64,000 nucleotides of DNA from contig CAXBLG010000011.1 of NCBI GenBank assembly GCA_963976395.1, positions 3,282 to 67,281 on the forward strand. The letters are read 5' to 3'. Numbering within the stretch: position 1 is the first letter of the stretch; each line of letters begins with the position of its first letter. The translations under genes were made by a program, and so were the position numbers. Below are positions 60,438 through 64,000 of this stretch, piece by piece. Source of the stretch: UBA11612 sp963976395. Its GTDB lineage: Bacteria > Pseudomonadota > Alphaproteobacteria > Rhodospirillales > Rhodospirillaceae. A model generated the notes under the pieces. The model was not told the DNA's origin. It saw nothing but the letters and a program-made list of their open reading frames with translations, and did no database searches.

Positions 60438-61760
60438 ATGACCGCATCTTTGATCGACATGCTTACCCGCGCCTACGATGGCATGGACACGCGCGATGAT
60501 CTCGACGGCGGAGAAGTGGTCAAGGCGTTCACGGATACCTTTGCCGTGATCCAGGCCGGGTGGGGCGAGCCGGTGACACGCAACATGCGCCGCGCCTACC
60601 CGAACGTGGACTCACTGCACACCACGGCAAACGGGACTGTCGATCCCGAGCACGCAGCCTTGGTATGGGGCACAGCCGCCCATGCCCTAGATTACGATGA
60701 CGTACACACCACCAGCGTCAATCATCCAAGCGCGGTGATCGTCCCCGCCATCGAAGCGATTGTCCGCAGCGAAAATCTGCCGAGAGACCGAGTATGGCGA
60801 GCATATCTACTGGGCCTCGCTGTCAACATCGCCTTGGGAGAGGCTCTTGGCTTCGATCATTACGTTAAAGGGTGGCACGCCACTTCGACCATTGGCCCGC
60901 TGTCCTCGGCGGCTGCCATTGCTTATCTCATGGACCTGGATGAGCGCGCGTTCCGTTCGGCTCTATCCCTCGCCGCAGCACAGTCTGGCGGAATGCAGCG
61001 CAACTTCGGCGAGATGGCCAAGCCCGTGCAGGCCGGTCTTGCTGCAGCCGCCGGTGTGCGAGCAGCCCGACTGGCCGCAAACGGAATCGGCGCGGCCGCA
61101 GATGCTTTTGGCGAGAAAGGCTTTATCGATCTCTACACGGGCGCAACTCCCGGCAAACCCCTAGGCGACATTGTGCTCACCCCCGATGCTTCCACGTTGT
61201 CACGCAAACTCTACGCCTGCTGTTATCAGGCTCACCGCCCCATCACGGTGGCCCTTGATGCTCGAAAACAGATCGACCCCAATCTTTTGGCCGACCCCGG
61301 CGTAACCGTGGAGGTGCACGTTCCCTTCGGCGGAACCGGCCCCCTCCGCGTTCTGGTGCCCACCACCGGCTTGGAGGGAAAGTTCTCGGGCCCTTATGCG
61401 GTTGCCGCGGCGCTGACCGATGGCCATGTCAGTCTCCGCGCCTTTGAAGACGACAGTGTGATGCGGCCCGAACTTCAGAGACTCTCAACGCGCGTCACGC
61501 TGATTGAAGATGCATTGGACGGTCCGTTGCCCGAAGGCATCAACCACGGTGCGGTGCGCCTCGCCATCAAGCGCGGCGACAAAGTCATTGCGTCTTCGCA
61601 AGGCGCGCATTTTCCGGGCTCGCCGCAACAGCCCATGACGAATGCAGAATTGGAAACCAAAGTGCATGATTGCGTTGATTACAGCGTCAGCAAAGGCGAA
61701 TCATCCGTGACTGCAAATGAGTTGCTGGCGAATGCCACGAGCGGTGTCCCCATAAGCTAG
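60438..61760 (+). CDS. MmgE/PrpD family protein
   Basis: A 440-residue cytoplasmic protein of the MmgE/PrpD family (2-methylcitrate dehydratase and relatives). Marks include AAHALDYDDVHTTSVNHPSAVIVPA, LGLAVNIALGEALGFDHYVKGWHATSTIGPLSSAA, ALSLAAAQSGGMQRNFGEMAKPVQAGLAAAAGV and the C-terminal part with KLYACCYQAHRPI. The nearby CoA-transferase and acyl-CoA dehydrogenase point to an organic acid degradation operon; the actual substrate is unclear. Confidence 0.9.
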   Translation: MTASLIDMLTRAYDGMDTRDDLDGGEVVKAFTDTFAVIQAGWGEPVTRNMRRAYPNVDSLHTTANGTVDPEHAALVWGTAAHALDYDDVHTTSVNHPSAVIVPAIEAIVRSENLPRDRVWRAYLLGLAVNIALGEALGFDHYVKGWHATSTIGPLSSAAAIAYLMDLDERAFRSALSLAAAQSGGMQRNFGEMAKPVQAGLAAAAGVRAARLAANGIGAAADAFGEKGFIDLYTGATPGKPLGDIVLTPDASTLSRKLYACCYQAHRPITVALDARKQIDPNLLADPGVTVEVHVPFGGTGPLRVLVPTTGLEGKFSGPYAVAAALTDGHVSLRAFEDDSVMRPELQRLSTRVTLIEDALDGPLPEGINHGAVRLAIKRGDKVIASSQGAHFPGSPQQPMTNAELETKVHDCVDYSVSKGESSVTANELLANATSGVPIS

Positions 61761-61793
61761 CCCGTAAGCTAGTATGTATTGATTAGGATCAGC

Positions 61794-62936
61794 ATGAGCG
61801 GACCTCTTACAGGTATCACGGTTATTGAACTCGGCCACAGCGTCGCAGCACCTTACGCTGGCCTGACGTTCGCGTCGCTTGGCGCCGACGTGATCAAGAT
61901 AGAGCGCCCTGGAAAAGGCGACGATGCACGCGCCTGGGGCCCACCCTTCGCGGACGGCTCATCCACTATGTTCAATTGCCTGAACCGGCATAAAAAATCC
62001 GTAGAGATTGACCTTAAAACGCCGGAAGGAATCGCGAAGGTCCGCGGCCTAGCCGATAGTGCCGATGTGTTTCTGCAAAACCTGCGCCCCGGCCAGGCCG
62101 AAACCATGGGACTAGGGGCCGATGTGCTGCGCGCCTCCAACCCCCGGCTGATTTACGCAAGCATTTCGGCCTTCGGAGACAGCGGACCCCTGAAGGACCG
62201 ACCCGGTTATGATCCACTCATGCAAGCCTTCGCCGGCCTTATGAGCGTAACCGGCGAAGAAGGCCGGCCTTCAATCCGCTCAGGGACATCGATGGTCGAT
62301 ATGGGGTCGGGATTATGGGTGGTGATCGGCGTGCTGGCCGCCCTCCACACCCGCAATCAAACCGGCGAAGGGTCGATTGTCGACACTTCTCTTTATGAAA
62401 CCGGACTCGGCTGGATGCTGTACCACGCACCGGCTTATGCAATTTCAAATAAGCTACCGCGCAAATTAGGCTCCGGAACCTTTGCCATCGCCCCCTACGA
62501 AGCGTTCAAGACATCCGATGGAGAGATCGTGATTGCTGCAGGCAACGACAATTTGTTCCGGAAGTTGTCCGAAGTGCTCGGCAAACCCGAATGGAAAGAG
62601 AATGCGCGGTACACGACAAATGCTGACCGAGTGATAAACCGAGAAGGACTCAGCGCCGCCATTGCGGATATCATCGCAACGGATACCGCCGCCACGTGGG
62701 CCCAGAAATTGGAAAATCAAAACATCCCCTGCGCACCGGTACAAACCATCGACCAAGTCCTCGCTCATCCACAAACGCAGGCTTTGAATATCTTGGACGC
62801 TGACCCAAACGGCTCGACGTATATCGACATTCCGGTGCGTATAAACGGCACCCGTCCACGCGGCAAAGGTAAGCCACCCAAACTTGGCGAACACAACGCC
62901 CTGAAACCCTTGGCCACAGTCGGGGCCACATCATGA
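61794..62936 (+). CDS. CaiB/BaiF family CoA transferase
   Basis: A 380-residue class III CoA transferase, which moves CoA between carboxylic acids. It has LTGITVIELGHSVAAPYAGLTFASLGADVIKIERPGKGDDAR, the catalytic-Asp region FGDSGPLKDRPGYDPLMQAFAGLM (Asp in the GYD block), and SMVDMGSGLWVVIGVLAALHTR. The ATG at 61794 follows AGGA. Its last codon overlaps the start of the acyl-CoA dehydrogenase gene (ATGA), so the two are coupled. Confidence 0.93.
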   Translation: MSGPLTGITVIELGHSVAAPYAGLTFASLGADVIKIERPGKGDDARAWGPPFADGSSTMFNCLNRHKKSVEIDLKTPEGIAKVRGLADSADVFLQNLRPGQAETMGLGADVLRASNPRLIYASISAFGDSGPLKDRPGYDPLMQAFAGLMSVTGEEGRPSIRSGTSMVDMGSGLWVVIGVLAALHTRNQTGEGSIVDTSLYETGLGWMLYHAPAYAISNKLPRKLGSGTFAIAPYEAFKTSDGEIVIAAGNDNLFRKLSEVLGKPEWKENARYTTNADRVINREGLSAAIADIIATDTAATWAQKLENQNIPCAPVQTIDQVLAHPQTQALNILDADPNGSTYIDIPVRINGTRPRGKGKPPKLGEHNALKPLATVGATS

Positions 62937-64000
62937 ACAGCTTTGCGGAAGATATGAATGATTTCTCTGATATCCGCGATGCCGTACGGCGAGTCTGCGC
63001 CAAGTTTCCGGGCGAATATTGGCGCACTTTGGAAGAGACCGAGTCTTATCCGAGCGACTTTGTCGTCGCGATGACCGAGGCTGGGTTTCTCGCCGCGCTT
63101 ATTCCGGAGGCGTTCGGTGGCTCTGGCCTACCCTTGCGTGCGGCCTCGGTCATTCTTGAAGAAGTTCATGCGTCCGGCTGCAATGCCGGTGCCTGTCATG
63201 CACAGATGTACATTATGGGCACCTTGCTGCGGCATGGAAATGATGCCCAAAAATCAAAATACCTGCCGAAAATTGCCGCGGGCGAACTACGTCTTCAGGC
63301 ATTTGGCGTCACCGAGCCCACCACCGGCACAGATACTACAAAACTCAAAACCCGCGCCGTACGTGATGGCGATCACTATGTCATCAACGGCCAAAAGGTA
63401 TGGACATCCAGGGCGCTATATTCAGATCTTATGCTGCTGCTGGCGCGCACGACACCCCTTGAGGACGTGAAGAAGAAAACCGAGGGCTTATCGGTATTCT
63501 TGGTGGATATGAAGGCGGCGGGAGATGCACTGAGCATCAAGCCGCTCAAGGCCATGGTCAACCACAACACCACAGAAGTATTTTTTGACAACATGAAGGT
63601 GCCCGCAGAAAACCTGATTGGTCAGGAGGGCAAGGGCTTTCATCACATTCTCGACGGCATGAATGCCGAACGCCTGTTGGTCGCCTCCGAGTGCCTGGGA
63701 GACGCCCGCTGGTTTCTGGAAAAAGGCGTCGCCTACGCCAACGACCGCCATATCTTTGAACGGCCTATCGGGCAGAACCAAGGCGTGCAATTTCCGTTCG
63801 CCCGTTCCTACGCAGAGTATCGCGCAGCCGATTTGATGGTCCGCAAGGGCTGCGAGATGTTCGACGCCGGGAAACCCTGCGGTCCCGAGGCGAACATGGG
63901 CAAGATGCTGGCCTCCGAAGCCTCCTGGCACGCCGCAGAAACCTGCATGCAAAGCCACGGCGGATTCGGGTTTGCCAAAGAGTACGATGTCGAGCGCAAA
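62933..64000 (+). CDS. Acyl-CoA dehydrogenase, cut by the window end
   Basis: The frame opens at the ATG overlapping the CoA transferase stop and stays open for 356 codons to the window edge. Family marks are ALIPEAFGGSGLPLRAASVI, RLQAFGVTEPTTGTDTTKLKT (FAD/substrate loop), YVINGQKVWTSRA and the late MQSHGGFGFAKEYDVER block. Only some 25-30 residues should be missing. It oxidises an acyl-CoA to the enoyl-CoA using FAD. It is part of the operon with MmgE/PrpD and CaiB-type genes. Confidence 0.93.
   Translation, partial: MNSFAEDMNDFSDIRDAVRRVCAKFPGEYWRTLEETESYPSDFVVAMTEAGFLAALIPEAFGGSGLPLRAASVILEEVHASGCNAGACHAQMYIMGTLLRHGNDAQKSKYLPKIAAGELRLQAFGVTEPTTGTDTTKLKTRAVRDGDHYVINGQKVWTSRALYSDLMLLLARTTPLEDVKKKTEGLSVFLVDMKAAGDALSIKPLKAMVNHNTTEVFFDNMKVPAENLIGQEGKGFHHILDGMNAERLLVASECLGDARWFLEKGVAYANDRHIFERPIGQNQGVQFPFARSYAEYRAADLMVRKGCEMFDAGKPCGPEANMGKMLASEASWHAAETCMQSHGGFGFAKEYDVERK

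Noticed and set aside
1..64000. tRNA or rRNA genes, CRISPR arrays, insertion sequences, integrases
   Set aside because: None was seen in any intergenic region. Repeats found are single inverted or tandem elements without transposase genes.

Overview
The window looks like chromosomal DNA of an alphaproteobacterium. It encodes a mitochondrial-type aa3 cytochrome oxidase with Cox11 and DUF983, an ELM1-family protein, a PiuC-type hydroxylase, a TusA/YeeE pair and a TonB-dependent receptor. Base composition is moderately GC-rich throughout, except for a visibly AT-richer gene at 46.2-49.2 kb. No tRNA, rRNA, CRISPR array, transposase or integrase was recognised. The genus cannot be named from sequence alone.

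Layout. 0.2-3.1 kb: a TorR-like response regulator facing a soluble hybrid kinase. 3.3-12.1 kb: respiration. Heme O synthase, a COX1-like protein that lacks the CuB His pair, a DUF420 protein and a 47-residue membrane protein (minus strand) diverge from ctaC-ctaD-Cox11-ctaE (plus strand), followed by KTSC and DUF983 genes. 12.2-15.1 kb: ammonium transporter and a TusA/YeeE sulfur-transfer pair. 15.1-22.1 kb: an iron-acquisition and flavinylation island (ApbE, DUF4198, DUF2271 carrying an ApbE acceptor motif, PepSY membrane protein, PiuC, TonB receptor, then divergent TonB) with a Fur-like box between receptor and TonB. 22.2-25.8 kb: rhodanese, universal stress protein, dienelactone hydrolase, SLC13 transporter. 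26.5-31.9 kb: an exported-protein cluster with two near-identical DUF1552 proteins, an unrecognised 386-residue protein and a COG4315 repeat protein. 32.0-37.9 kb: FMN-binding protein, then a GbsR/MarR-controlled RND efflux operon.

38.1-43.6 kb: MAPEG, DUF924 and PAS proteins, then an ECF sigma/anti-sigma/periplasmic-sensor operon divergent from a Spy-like protein and a lipoprotein. Both arms of this sigma locus are followed, on the coding strand, by a folded RNA candidate exposing C-rich, anti-Shine-Dalgarno-like loops (minus strand about 40.1 kb, plus strand about 43.5 kb). A third, similar C-rich structure follows a 26-residue peptide gene at 57.8-58.1 kb. 43.6-49.2 kb: a translationally coupled ATP-grasp/metallopeptidase pair, a frameshifted small gene, and a DUF3857-transglutaminase-TPR protein. 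49.2-55.4 kb: SDR, 2-keto-pentenoate hydratase, a degenerate GGDEF/EAL-like protein, ELM1 family, pyrE, YciI. 55.4-57.6 kb: an EnvZ/OmpR-type two-component pair. 58.2-64 kb: a large exported protein with one CxxCH heme motif, then MmgE/PrpD, a CaiB-type CoA transferase and an acyl-CoA dehydrogenase cut by the window end.

Strongest leads for something undescribed: the C-rich-loop RNAs bracketing the sigma-factor locus, the DUF1552 and unknown-exported-protein cluster, and the flavinylated DUF2271 iron island. Everything here was read by eye. Family names come from motif recognition, not from searches.
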